64,000 nt of DNA, taken from the NCBI GenBank assembly GCA_000727475.1, contig KL647302.1:871449-935448 (forward strand), given 5' to 3'. The notes under the pieces were generated by a model that had not been told where the DNA came from, made no database searches, and saw nothing but the letters and a program-made list of their open reading frames with translations. This document shows positions 27,701 to 35,539 of this stretch, in pieces. The position numbers and the translations under genes were made by a program. The DNA is from Sarcocystis neurona (taxonomy: Eukaryota; Apicomplexa; Conoidasida; Eucoccidiorida; Sarcocystidae). The stretch's first letter is position 1; every line of letters begins with the position of its first letter.

Positions 27701-28671
27701 GACCCGGCGAAGGCCGGCAGGAGGCAGCGTCAGTTGAAAGTGTCCGTAGATCACGGCGTGGGGAGAGCTTGAGGTGGTGCACGCGAAGACGGGCGTGTGA
27801 ACAAGCCTTCCCCTGTCTCTAGACGCGCCCATGATACTACGTCATATTCACTTTCGTGCTCGCAATCGCCTACTTCGCCTGCAAGGGCGAGGGCCCCCCC
27901 TCCCCAGTACCTCTATGCATATACACACGTACGTATTTATATGTTTCTGTGGCACACGCTGCACGCCAGTGCCCTAAAGTGTGTGTATACGCATATAACT
28001 ATGGAGTGCTCTGGGCAGGAAAGAAATGTGAGAGCCGGTTTTCTCGTCTGGGTGGTGGATCCGCATGTGAGATCATGCGTCGCGTTATCGTTGTGGGAAA
28101 GCGCAAAAGTGGCAGCCAGCGATACTTCTTATCGCCTAGGGGGTCACCACGTCGGGAGTTCGAAGATCGAGTTGCAGCTGCTAGCGGCAGGCCTGACCAC
28201 GCTCACTCAGTTCGTCTCTGCACACGACGACGACCTGTGCAACGTAGTTTTTCCGTGGAGGGAGCGGCGACGGGTCCCGGGCTGCCTTTCGCTTCTGCTT
28301 CTTTTTGGAAATATTTTTCTGCTCTCTCTGTCTGTGGTGCGTAACCGACACCCCCGTGTTCGTGTTGCGGCTTTCTTCTCAGAATTCAGTCCCAAATCGG
28401 CTTTCTCTCGTACGTGGTGCTGGACCAGTTTCGGGCGCTTGCCGACCTGCTGCCCGAGGTCGAGGTGCTCGTGCAGCAGGGAGAGAAGAACTTGGAAGCC
28501 TGGCAGGCTGCGCTCGAAGCCGTGACTTCAGCAGAAGAAGCCAAACGGTGCGTTCCTCGTTCGAGCGGAGGGTACACAACGGGGATCAAATCGCCCTCAT
28601 GCGTATCCTTTCCATATCCGTCTGTCTGTAGTGTGACACGCAGTTACGCGACGATTTGTGTGTACGCATGA
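62..28671 (+). CDS. GAF-GAF-PDE: large cyclic nucleotide phosphodiesterase (19-exon model)
   Basis: Hydrolyses cAMP and/or cGMP, by family. Exons: 62-983, 1929-3152, 4951-5256, 7168-7364, 9188-11221, 12353-12733, 13988-14121, 14530-14667, 15236-15715, 16286-16487, 18244-19045, 19424-19511, 20568-20646, 21951-22163, 23360-23438, 24673-24802, 25514-25752, 27276-27489, 28383-28671. Every junction is GT-AG and every phase matches, giving about 2,716 residues. Order: Ala/Ser-rich N-terminus, GAF-A (about 290-1688, full of inserts), GAF-B (about 1689-2006), low-complexity linker, class I PDE catalytic domain (about 2330-2660). No membrane helix is evident. ATG 62 follows an in-frame stop at 32-34, but an exon upstream of the window is possible, as is ATG 283. 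The donor at 11221 (GTAAGC) is preferred although the frame stays open to 11416. The exon at 20568 has a poor polypyrimidine tract. Confidence is high from 13988 onward and moderate before it. Confidence 0.75.
5440..5655. repeat. (TAC/CTA)n microsatellite, GAF-PDE intron 3
   Basis: About 200 bases of imperfect TAC/CTA trinucleotide repeat interrupted by CTG, CCA and ATT triplets. It lies in the 1.9-kb intron between 5256 and 7168. The poly-Leu reading frame over it is a repeat artefact. Confidence 0.9.
5886..6135 (+). repeat. Three tandem copies of a ~100-nt unit
   Basis: Copies start near 5886, 5988 and 6084. Each has TTC-(A/G)CCA-C/A-CTC-CGCC-G/A-GC, then a (C/T)TGC-(C/T)TGCAGCGC core, then AAACGCRCAT and a short TA-rich tail. 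The copies differ by substitutions and small indels. Located in GAF-PDE intron 3, immediately before an AT-rich minisatellite. Confidence 0.8.
6140..6305. repeat. TATATG/TGTATA minisatellite
   Basis: About 165 bases built from TATATG, TGTATG and TATATACATA blocks. A block of about 60 bases (around 6180-6240) recurs almost unchanged around 6245-6305, so this is a duplicated higher-order unit rather than a simple dinucleotide run. Intronic. Confidence 0.85.
8150..8460. repeat. CAG/GCA-rich low-complexity stretch, GAF-PDE intron 4
   Basis: A run of CAG, GCA and GGA triplets open in two plus frames (Gln/Glu-rich and Ala/Thr/Gly-rich). It sits between exons 4 and 5. No acceptor/donor pair gives phases that fit, so I treat it as intronic repeat rather than an exon. 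Confidence 0.5.
8890..9136 (+). other. Unassigned open segment, possible alternative exon of the GAF-PDE gene
   Basis: From a TTTTAG/TAG acceptor the frame stays open about 245 bases. The peptide contains [20 protein letters not shown] and [13 protein letters not shown], with ordinary composition, and reaches a GTAGGT donor at about 9136. It would start in phase 1 and end in phase 2, which does not fit between exon 4 (ends phase 0) and exon 5 (9188, phase 0). It could be an alternatively spliced exon joined to a different acceptor near 9216, or chance. Confidence 0.3.
13988..16487 (+). CDS. GAF-PDE gene, exons 7-10: GAF-B domain
   Basis: Exon 7 gives the GAF opening helix and strand ([20 protein letters not shown], then IVDSQNSAF). 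Exon 8 (14530-14667) gives [18 protein letters not shown] and [16 protein letters not shown], the GAF loop and D-region. Exon 9 (15236-15715) gives [19 protein letters not shown] and VVNR, the two central strands, then a Ser/Gly/Ala insert of about 130 residues, then KFT. Exon 10 (16286-16487) opens with [19 protein letters not shown], the closing helix, and continues [20 protein letters not shown]. The NKx(n)Fx3DE signature of cyclic-nucleotide-binding GAF domains is recognisable as N-R, the insert, then F-T-R-E-D-E, with K replaced by R. All phases agree (2/1, 2/1, 2/1, 2/1). Likely allosteric cNMP binding or dimerisation; which ligand cannot be told. Confidence 0.78.
16020..16050. repeat. 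(GT)n microsatellite
   Basis: A short TGTGTG run of about 22 bases followed by GGGTGAGTGGGTG, in the GAF-PDE intron between 15715 and 16286. A similar GT run is at about 19255-19275 and another at about 25120-25160, both also intronic. Confidence 0.85.
18244..20646 (+). CDS. GAF-PDE gene, exons 11-13: interdomain linker
   Basis: Exon 11 (18244-19045) follows a TATGCTCGCAG acceptor in phase 0, starts [16 protein letters not shown] and runs through Ser/Glu- then Ala/Gly/Pro-rich sequence to a GTGAGC donor. Exon 12 (19424-19511) reads [20 protein letters not shown] and then ends LAEDMLEGQ in phase 2. Exon 13 (20568-20646) reads [20 protein letters not shown] followed by RMLRKD, phase 0 into the catalytic exon. 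Exons 12-13 look like the helices that precede a PDE catalytic domain. The 20030-20810 stretch is open in several plus frames with charged, repetitive sequence, so a longer or different exon 13 is possible; its purine-rich acceptor is the weakest in the model. Confidence 0.5.
21951..28671 (+). CDS. GAF-PDE gene, exons 14-19: class I PDE catalytic domain
   Basis: Seen in order: [17 protein letters not shown]-like helix with [18 protein letters not shown] (PDE Y-H-N-x-x-H-A motif, exon 14); [20 protein letters not shown] (exon 15); [14 protein letters not shown] with the metal-binding H-D and H, then ENHHAAFAV (exon 16); a Glu/Gly insert followed by [20 protein letters not shown] and HHH (exon 17); HCADICNP, the second metal-binding Asp, then [13 protein letters not shown] (exon 18); and [10 protein letters not shown] carrying the invariant purine-binding Gln (exon 19). 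All catalytic landmarks are intact, so an active hydrolase is predicted; cAMP versus cGMP preference cannot be read. Exon 19 is taken straight through to TGA at 28669-28671; a donor at 28547/28548 (GTGCGT) could instead splice the last residues from further on. Confidence 0.93.
23975..24485 (+). repeat. Degenerate tetranucleotide (TATC/TATG/TGTG) minisatellite
   Basis: About 500 bases made of TATG, TATC, TGTG and TACG tetramers on the plus strand, with no stop in two frames, giving Cys/Val/Tyr/Ile-rich nonsense peptides. It fills much of the GAF-PDE intron between 23438 and 24673. Confidence 0.85.
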
Positions 28672-31022
28672 ATGTACTTGTGTATACGTCGGCATGCAAG
28701 GGTTGCTTGGACATAGAAAGGGCGAGCGAAGTCGAAGACGGTGGTGGTGGTCCATGGGGAACAGTAGACAGCCGAAGACTATCCTGTATACGCATATGTA
28801 CATCTCAGTGCTCGCGCTGCCGGGGCTCTGTCACCTGTGGGCAGGAACACCCCACCTTGAGGAGAAGACCTCAAGCGAAACTCACGCATTTTAAGTGCGT
28901 ACTCCTTCCTGCGTTCCTTCAGGCTCACATACGTACATGTATACATATTGAGAGATAGAGAGAGAGGAGGTTAGGACACATGCTTTGAGAAACATATATG
29001 TATGTGTATATGTTTATATACATGTCTGTGGAACAACTAGCCATTAGGGCTATCTACCACGTAGGTCGAGGCTTGCGCATTGGACTCATGTGTACACATA
29101 TGCAACCACCTTTACACATCTGACTGTATCTTCACATATATATATATATATATATTCTCTGTCTGAAACATATATATATATATATATATATTTATACGCG
29201 TATGTCCGTACTGCGCAACCCCTGTGTATCCTTGTTATGTGCATAAGCATGTGTACACGCATACGCGAAAGATCGATAGTCTACGCGTTCGAAGCTCAAG
29301 ATGGATATATGGATAGATAGATAATTAGATAGATAATTAGATAGATAGGTAGACAGATAGATATATAGGGACTCCTTGCAACAGGGGTGGTTCGTTCGTG
29401 ACGGTGTTTGGTCGACTTCCTTCTCGGTTCGTCAGGAAAGGATTGGCTTGCAAGGAACCTGTGAGTAACTTCCGTTTCCGTCTGAAGGACTTGAAATTTT
29501 CTGGAATGCAAGGGCCCAAGTGTTTCGGCTTCATCAGAAGGTGAGAACTTCTTCAAAGGCAAGAGGCCTGACGTGTCGGTCCGATTCACGATAACGGACG
29601 TTCAAATTTCCCTCTACGTGTACCTGTGACGAAGTCTGCTGGGGTGTATAAATGTGGATATGCGTGTGTCTAAAATCACTGCATATTTATATATATATGT
29701 ACGTATACATATATATATTCATGTGCGTATATTATATACTTGTTTAATTGAATTTTTGTATCTATGCGTATGATTCGCTATGTATACGCATATATATATA
29801 TGGACTAAAAGTCCATGCGTAGTACACGCTTTCAGATGTAGGGTAACCAGTGTCACAATCTAATAACTGACGTACACGTGGTGCGGGTAAGTAGTGGGCC
29901 ACGCAGTTTGCACACGGGCTAAGTCATTCTACGCACTTCTTTGGCTTTCGTCGAATTTCATCAACAACGAAAGTTCCACATATTTAACCACTAGCATGGG
30001 CATCATAGTTAGGCGTACTTAGGGCTGCTGACGTCCTCAGTGTGCACCATCCCAGGTCGCATCCTAGTTGCCGTGCTGCACTGCAGTCTGGCGTACAGTT
30101 CCTTGTCGAGTCTGGCGTCCCGATGTATCGTTTGAGAAGTTTTCTTAATGAGCGTAGACACAAAGAGGGTAGGTTTTTGAAACGCCACGGGAGCTGAATG
30201 CACACTGTTTTGGAAATTGAGACAGCGCGGAGAGTGTACTACACACAGGAGAACCTAACAGTGTGCCCTTGGATTGACTGTGCTGTTGCTTGCAGCCAAG
30301 TCTTCGATGGCTACAGACCGCCCAGCCTGGACGACTAGCTTTCTTCCAACTCGCCCACAAGACTTTGTCGAGCGTCCATGCAGCGCGCGAACATCTTGTG
30401 GGTTATCGAAACCGCAGGCCGAGCACGCGTATCGAGTGTAGCTGTAAGCTACATGTGTCCATATACGTACGTAATCATGCAATAAAGTGTGCGTGATGTA
30501 GATGCATATTTACAAAACAGAAGAGGGGCTGGTGGGAACCAACTTTGCGGGCAGTCGTCGTAGAAGCAGCGACGTCGACACAGCCTGAATTTGATGCATC
30601 GTGACAAGGTTTCTGTTCTGTCAGCAGAATTTTGAAGAGACACATATCAGGTGTTCTGTACTGTAGAACGCGGCTGCGTGCAGCCCAGTTGCAATCTTTT
30701 TCCCAGGTGCGTTCTTGTGTCGCAGCATTTGACGACGAGACAGAACCCGTCTTGTTACTCCCAAAGATGACTATTTCATCAAAGGAAGTCAAACAAATAA
30801 ATACATCACCCAGGATGTGTATGTCACCCACATGTCCCATATATATGAACTTCAATCACTTTAAATCTACGGGCATTTGTTTATATCGCAGAAAATGCAA
30901 GTACTCGTCCAGGTGCTGCCCACCTTACAGCGGAACACAGAACGTTCTCAGGTGCTTCCATCACAGCTGCAAAAAGCTGCTAGCCTCATGGGGGCTTCCG
31001 CCGCATTGTGCCACTACAACAT

Positions 31023-31124
31023 CGTCGAGTAGCTTGGGTTCTACTGAGAACCGTGTGTTGCTAGCAGTGGGCTCCCCCATCTGATACCTTTCGTGCACAC
31101 GGGACCACCGCTGTGCTCCTCTAG
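31023..31124 (+). repeat. Left arm of a perfect 102-bp inverted repeat
   Basis: Begins CGTCGAGTAGCTTGG and ends CTCCTCTAG. Base by base it is the exact reverse complement of 31616-31717 (102 of 102). Identity stops at once outside the arm and after the inner CTAG. No matching target-site duplication is visible at the outer ends. Confidence 0.95.
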
Positions 31125-31615
31125 TTCAAACAGACGTGTTCCTCTGCCGGTGCTGACATGATCTGGTCGTGGCGTCAAGACATTTCACTGCCGCCGCAGT
31201 GGCTGTTGTCCACACTGAAAGGCTTCCTCCTTTCGGGAGTCTTCCCAGCGCAAGATTTGTCCTACCGTTCACGATCCTTCCACTATTCTGCATGCATTTC
31301 TTCGCGGCACAACGCAAGAAGACCCAGACACGGCAGTAAGGCAAGTCGTAACAAGAAGCGCCGCCTCTGCCATCCTCAAAAGGGGGCCTCATTGACATTC
31401 ATCGGTCGAAAGGGACACGAGATTCTGCGGGGGATTTCACTCCCAGACGTGAAAGGTTTATTGAGGAAGTGCAGCACAGATGAAATATAACAGGAACTTT
31501 CTCTAACTGTACGGACAGACGAAAAACGAGACCAGCGAAAGCCCACTTGGTCCGCAAGCTTGTGGGTGAGTTCCCAAGCGCCGAGCCGCGTTCCACCTCG
31601 TGGCAGATTTTTGAG

Positions 31616-31717
31616 CTAGAGGAGCACAGCGGTGGTCCCGTGTGCACGAAAGGTATCAGATGGGGGAGCCCACTGCTAGCAACACACGGTTCTCAGTAGA
31701 ACCCAAGCTACTCGACG
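31616..31717 (-). repeat. Right arm of the perfect 102-bp inverted repeat
   Basis: Begins CTAGAGGAGCACAG and ends GCTACTCGACG, exact reverse complement of 31023-31124. The 491-base spacer 31125-31615 contains a 110-codon plus-strand open frame (31158-31490) and two shorter minus-strand frames, none recognised. Could be a foldback/MITE-like element, a hairpin-forming transcript, or an inversion-duplication. Confidence 0.95.
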
Positions 31718-33639
31718 TAATTTGCAAACACACATATGTAGACATATGTGATTGCACGAGCCCTGTATGTGAAAATGCAAACGGTGAGCGTCTGTCTGTG
31801 CATAGTCGACTTATTCTTCAGAGCGGCGTGTCGAAACACCACCATTTTCACTGATGCTCGGTACATGACAGCGCATCATGTACGCGCTGGCAGGGTGTGT
31901 ACGCGCAATAAAAAACAGACTTAACCAGGTCATTACTACGTGAGAGCGAGAATCCCCCACAATAATCCATTTAAGCCGTGCGACAGAAAGCGTCAGCCCC
32001 CACCACCAGCAGATATGAGGGCGGCTATCTGCAGCCGTGCGGCTGCTTTCTCACTTGCCACGCATGACGGCCGTGCGACCCCAGCCGTCCTGGGGACGAC
32101 TGGTCTTAGTGTAAGGCGGCCTCAGTTCGTCCTCCAACTGATGGATACTGAACCAGATCAGCACTTTCGAGCGCAGGATATGTGAATGTGGAGCAGCAAA
32201 AAAAAGTCTCGGTAAACGACAAAAAGCCTGACACAGCGAAGAAAACTTTGGAGAAACAGATACTTGCGACGTGTGCGTTGCCTGAAGACCTCGTGTTGCG
32301 GCGCGTGATTTTCTCTTTGCTTACGCACGTGACTTGGACACACGTATCGACGTAGAGAACTCACTTAAACGTTTTTCTCCCGCTGCCGTACTGCCCTGCC
32401 GGCTCCGCGACCTTCAGAGCTGTTGCCTTAACTTTGCAGCTGTGGACTCGCTGTCCCGGCTGCTGCTGCTTCGCAGAAAACTAAAACTCCTTCTCACCCA
32501 TGCTGTACCTGGTGCAGGCCCATGCGGTATTTCTCAAAACTTCGCTTTACCAGTCACTGTGCTGCCGCCCCCTCCAGCGCCACGTTCTAGCGTTTTTCCC
32601 TCCAGTCGCGACTATTCTTCCACGCCCGCCCGCATCCACCTCTCCCGATAATTATCACATACGGACGTATCTACCTACGTACCTTTTTATTAAACTGCAC
32701 GCACGCACACACACACACACACACCACAGAAGCGCAATGCCGCAGAACCAAAGCACTTGTCTCTGTGTGTCTGCCCCTCTCTACCTATCTATGTACATGT
32801 GTGTATATACATGAATTAATCTAGCCGAATTGTCGAACGACATCGTTAACTCACCGTGCCCCTGCCCACGTCTTTATCTAGAGACACACGTACACCCGAT
32901 TAGATTCGCGTGTCGCCTTCCAAATTTGATTCTTGACCGATCTGCTCATGAAACCCACCCCACTGCGTGCTCACCCCGCCCCACCTATTACTGTGACGCG
33001 CTTACAGGGATGAACACACCAAAGCAGGCCAGCACACCGCGCGGAGTCTTTCAGTCGCTCTCTCCCGATCGTTGACACCTTCCTGTTCCTTCCGTCAATC
33101 ACAAGCCGGGAATGGAGCTGCTGCGCCTGTTGTTTGCTCCAAGCATGCGCCCCTACGGTCCCCGAGACATTCAACTGCTGCTGGTGCTGTTGTACCTGCT
33201 ATGCTGCTGTGTTGGATTTGCTCACGGTGCCCCCACGCCTGCGGCTGTCGCTACAGCAGTTGTCTCCTCAACAACTGACGACCCGGGTGTCCGTACACGT
33301 CCTCCTCCTTCTCTTCTTCTTCCTTTGAGAGTGGCTGCAGCTGCTGCCGTGTCTTGTCTGCAGCCCCGTTACTGCCGCGACGCAGCTGCTGAAGCACACG
33401 ATGCAACAATCCTGTAGTCCCGTCACGCTTGTACCTGCATTACTTGCGGCTGCGCCGCCTCATATGACTGCTGTCGCGTCTCCTAACAACTGCTGCTGCA
33501 TCGCCTAACAAGTGCTGCTGTATCGCCTTACCGCTGCTCCTGCTGCTGCTGCATCATCTCACGCCTGCTGTTGCTTAGCCTCAGACCTGCTACTGCTTGA
33601 CATACACGTGCCATGGCCTGACAGTGCGCCTGCTGGCGC

Positions 33640-33735
33640 ATGGCCTTAACGCAAGTACTACTACTGGTGCTCCTACTGCTAGCACTAGTACTACTACAAC
33701 TTCTACTACTATTACTACAACTCTTGCTGTTCTTT
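33640..33735. repeat. (TAC)n run downstream of the COX19-like gene
   Basis: Imperfect TAC/ACT trinucleotides just beyond the minus-strand stop at 33740, in the presumed 3' UTR. Preceded by CTGCTG-rich sequence (33430-33600). Confidence 0.8.
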
Positions 33736-33739
33736 GCCA

Positions 33740-35539
33740 TCAGGGCTGCTGCTCTTTTTTCGGCGTCTCAGAAGTTTCGCTGCTCCAGAAGGATGAGAGG
33801 ACAGATTTCCTTCCAAAATACGTTTTAATCCAGCCACGAGTCCAGTCGTAGCGCGCCATAGCACGACCGAAGAAGCCGCGCTCAGCATACGGCCGCAGGG
33901 CAGATATTCCTGCCACGTAGCCGGTATCTTCTTTCCGCAGTACTTTTTTTTTGGTCGCAGCGCGTGTGTCTTCGCCTCCTTGCTTCTCCTGAGGATCTCG
34001 CTTCTGCTGCTGAAATTCCTGGTGCTGGTGATGCGCTTGCTGGGGCTCGGGCGCATGGTGCTGCTGTTCCTCTTGCGGCTGATCCGACTGCGGCCGCTCC
34101 TGACGCTGCTGGAGCAGCACGCTTTGTTGCCGCTGAGAGTGCTGCTGCGCCTCCTCTTGAAGATACGAGGAAAATGGCAGCTTCGCCCCTCGCTGAGGAC
34201 TGCGCTGTTCCAGTTCACCGGCAGCACTGCCGCGTTCGCGTCTCGTCTCTCTTCCCTGCTGGTCGCGGAGTTCTGTGGGAGCCGCCCGTCCTGCATTTGC
34301 TGCGTGGAATGTCGCTGGTGTCTGGGGAGGCATGACTGCAGCTGCGACTTGCTGTGCGTTTGCTCTCGCGGTCGCTCCTGCAGGACGTGCTGCTGCCCGA
34401 CCGGGTTCTTCTTCCTCGCCTTTCCAACGAGGATGAGCTGCAGTAGCAGCCTGTTGAAACGCACTTGTGGCTGCAATTGCTGCTGCTGCTCCCCGCTGCT
34501 GGTCGACTGGCAAGAAGTGCTGCGGGCTATTCCTGAAGAAACTGCAGAACGTCAAGACGCTTCGCTGACGACGAGGCGTTTCTTCTTCGTGAGCCTGAGC
34601 TACACGTGTTGCTCCTTTTCCTACATGGGCCGCTGCTGGGGCAGATCTTGCTGCTGGTGCTGCGGCGTCGCCGTTAGCGTAGCGAGCTGCAGCAGCAGCA
34701 GCCGCGCCATCACCTGGAGCCCCACTAGGACCGGCCGAAAAGACAAAATGATTACCACGGCTGCCGCCCCTCCTCTCATCTTCTTCTTCAACGAAATTGC
34801 TGCGCTTGGTGTGTTGCAGCTCAGTCAAGTTGCTGCCGTGTTCACTATTAGGGCTGCTGCTGCCGTGATTCGAAGAAGCATCAGCCAGATTGCTGCGACT
34901 GTTTCGATTGCTGCTGCTGCTTCTTCCAAGCGAGGTGCCGCTGTTACCGTTCCTTCTGGAATCGACGGCGCTACTACGAACAGGCGGGGACGGAGACACC
35001 TGGGGCGCAGCCTCTGCAGCAGTCTGAGAGGTGCGGAAGCCTAGGTTCGCTAGATTTTCGCGAGCCATTAAATTTCTCTCCATTCGGCACTGCAGATACA
35101 GCTGAGCAAGCGGCCTGCAGGGGAGGTGGTCCCAAGGGGTCGCAGCAGCGGCGACCGCCGCATCTTCCGCTGCTCGATGAGCAGCTGTCGTGTCTCCAGA
35201 GCCCTGTCCTGCTGCGGCTGCTTGTGCTGCTGCTGCTGCCGGCTCCCCCGGCGCCGCGGTCGCTTCTCCACTGCTCGCTGCTGTCGCTCGTCTCTTATCT
35301 GGAGCAGTGGCCTCTGTCTGCTGTCGATCGTCCTGGGTGGCAGCGATGCGCGCCTCTGAAGCAGCGGGGTCATAGCAAGAGAGACGCAGCTGCTGCGCTT
35401 GGCGCTTCTCTCTCCGCCTGAGACATGCCAGATACTGCTGCTCGACGTGCGTACACTCTCTGTCTCGGTCAAGGGGAAAGCTACCCTTCGCCGGTGGCCT
35501 CGCCACACTGGGTGGCATGTGCAGCGCTAATGACGCCAT
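33740..35539 (-). CDS. COX19: COX19-like twin-CX9C (CHCH) protein with large insertion and C-terminal extension
   Basis: COX19 proteins work in the cytosol and mitochondrial intermembrane space in copper delivery and cytochrome c oxidase assembly. Single exon. From the chosen Met (35539; MASLALHMPPS) the protein is 599 residues. KGSFPLDRDREC matches the COX19 hallmark KGSFPLD; the first CX9C is C-THVEQQYLA-C, the second C-RPLAQLYLQ-C, followed directly by RMERNLMARENLANLGF, the COX19 helix end. Between the two hairpin helices, normally about ten residues apart, lie about 100 Ala-rich residues. After LGF come about 430 residues rich in Ala, Gln, Ser and Arg, ending in a non-repetitive segment (GYVAGISALRPYAERGFFGR, then DWTRGWIKTYFGRK). 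The frame is open upstream to about 35662 without an ATG, so an upstream exon is possible but not needed. Confidence 0.87.
   Translation of the reverse strand: MASLALHMPPSVARPPAKGSFPLDRDRECTHVEQQYLACLRRREKRQAQQLRLSCYDPAASEARIAATQDDRQQTEATAPDKRRATAASSGEATAAPGEPAAAAAQAAAAGQGSGDTTAAHRAAEDAAVAAAATPWDHLPCRPLAQLYLQCRMERNLMARENLANLGFRTSQTAAEAAPQVSPSPPVRSSAVDSRRNGNSGTSLGRSSSSNRNSRSNLADASSNHGSSSPNSEHGSNLTELQHTKRSNFVEEEDERRGGSRGNHFVFSAGPSGAPGDGAAAAAAARYANGDAAAPAARSAPAAAHVGKGATRVAQAHEEETPRRQRSVLTFCSFFRNSPQHFLPVDQQRGAAAAIAATSAFQQAATAAHPRWKGEEEEPGRAAARPAGATARANAQQVAAAVMPPQTPATFHAANAGRAAPTELRDQQGRETRRERGSAAGELEQRSPQRGAKLPFSSYLQEEAQQHSQRQQSVLLQQRQERPQSDQPQEEQQHHAPEPQQAHHQHQEFQQQKRDPQEKQGGEDTRAATKKKVLRKEDTGYVAGISALRPYAERGFFGRAMARYDWTRGWIKTYFGRKSVLSSFWSSETSETPKKEQQP

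Larger units (their letters stand above)
28672..33739. other. Intergenic spacer between convergent GAF-PDE and COX19-like genes
   Basis: About 5 kb between two gene 3' ends. It holds AT runs (about 29137-29195), a GATA-type run (about 29305-29365), a TA-rich part to about 29810, the 29.9-32.3 kb island with the inverted repeat, a CA run (about 32705-32725), and a (TAC)n run near 33655-33720. Short open frames exist at 30475-30855 (-) and 31158-31490 (+); I recognise none. Both gene 3' UTRs must lie here. Confidence 0.6.

Noticed and set aside
31343..31355. AAGTCGTAACAAG, identical to the conserved end of small-subunit rRNA
   Set aside because: Only 13 bases match; flanking sequence shows no rRNA helix or continued similarity. 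Most likely chance.
33980..35044. 354-codon plus-strand Leu/Cys/Arg-rich frame
   Set aside because: Antisense shadow of the Gln/Ala/Ser repeats in the COX19-like gene, whose family motifs are on the minus strand.
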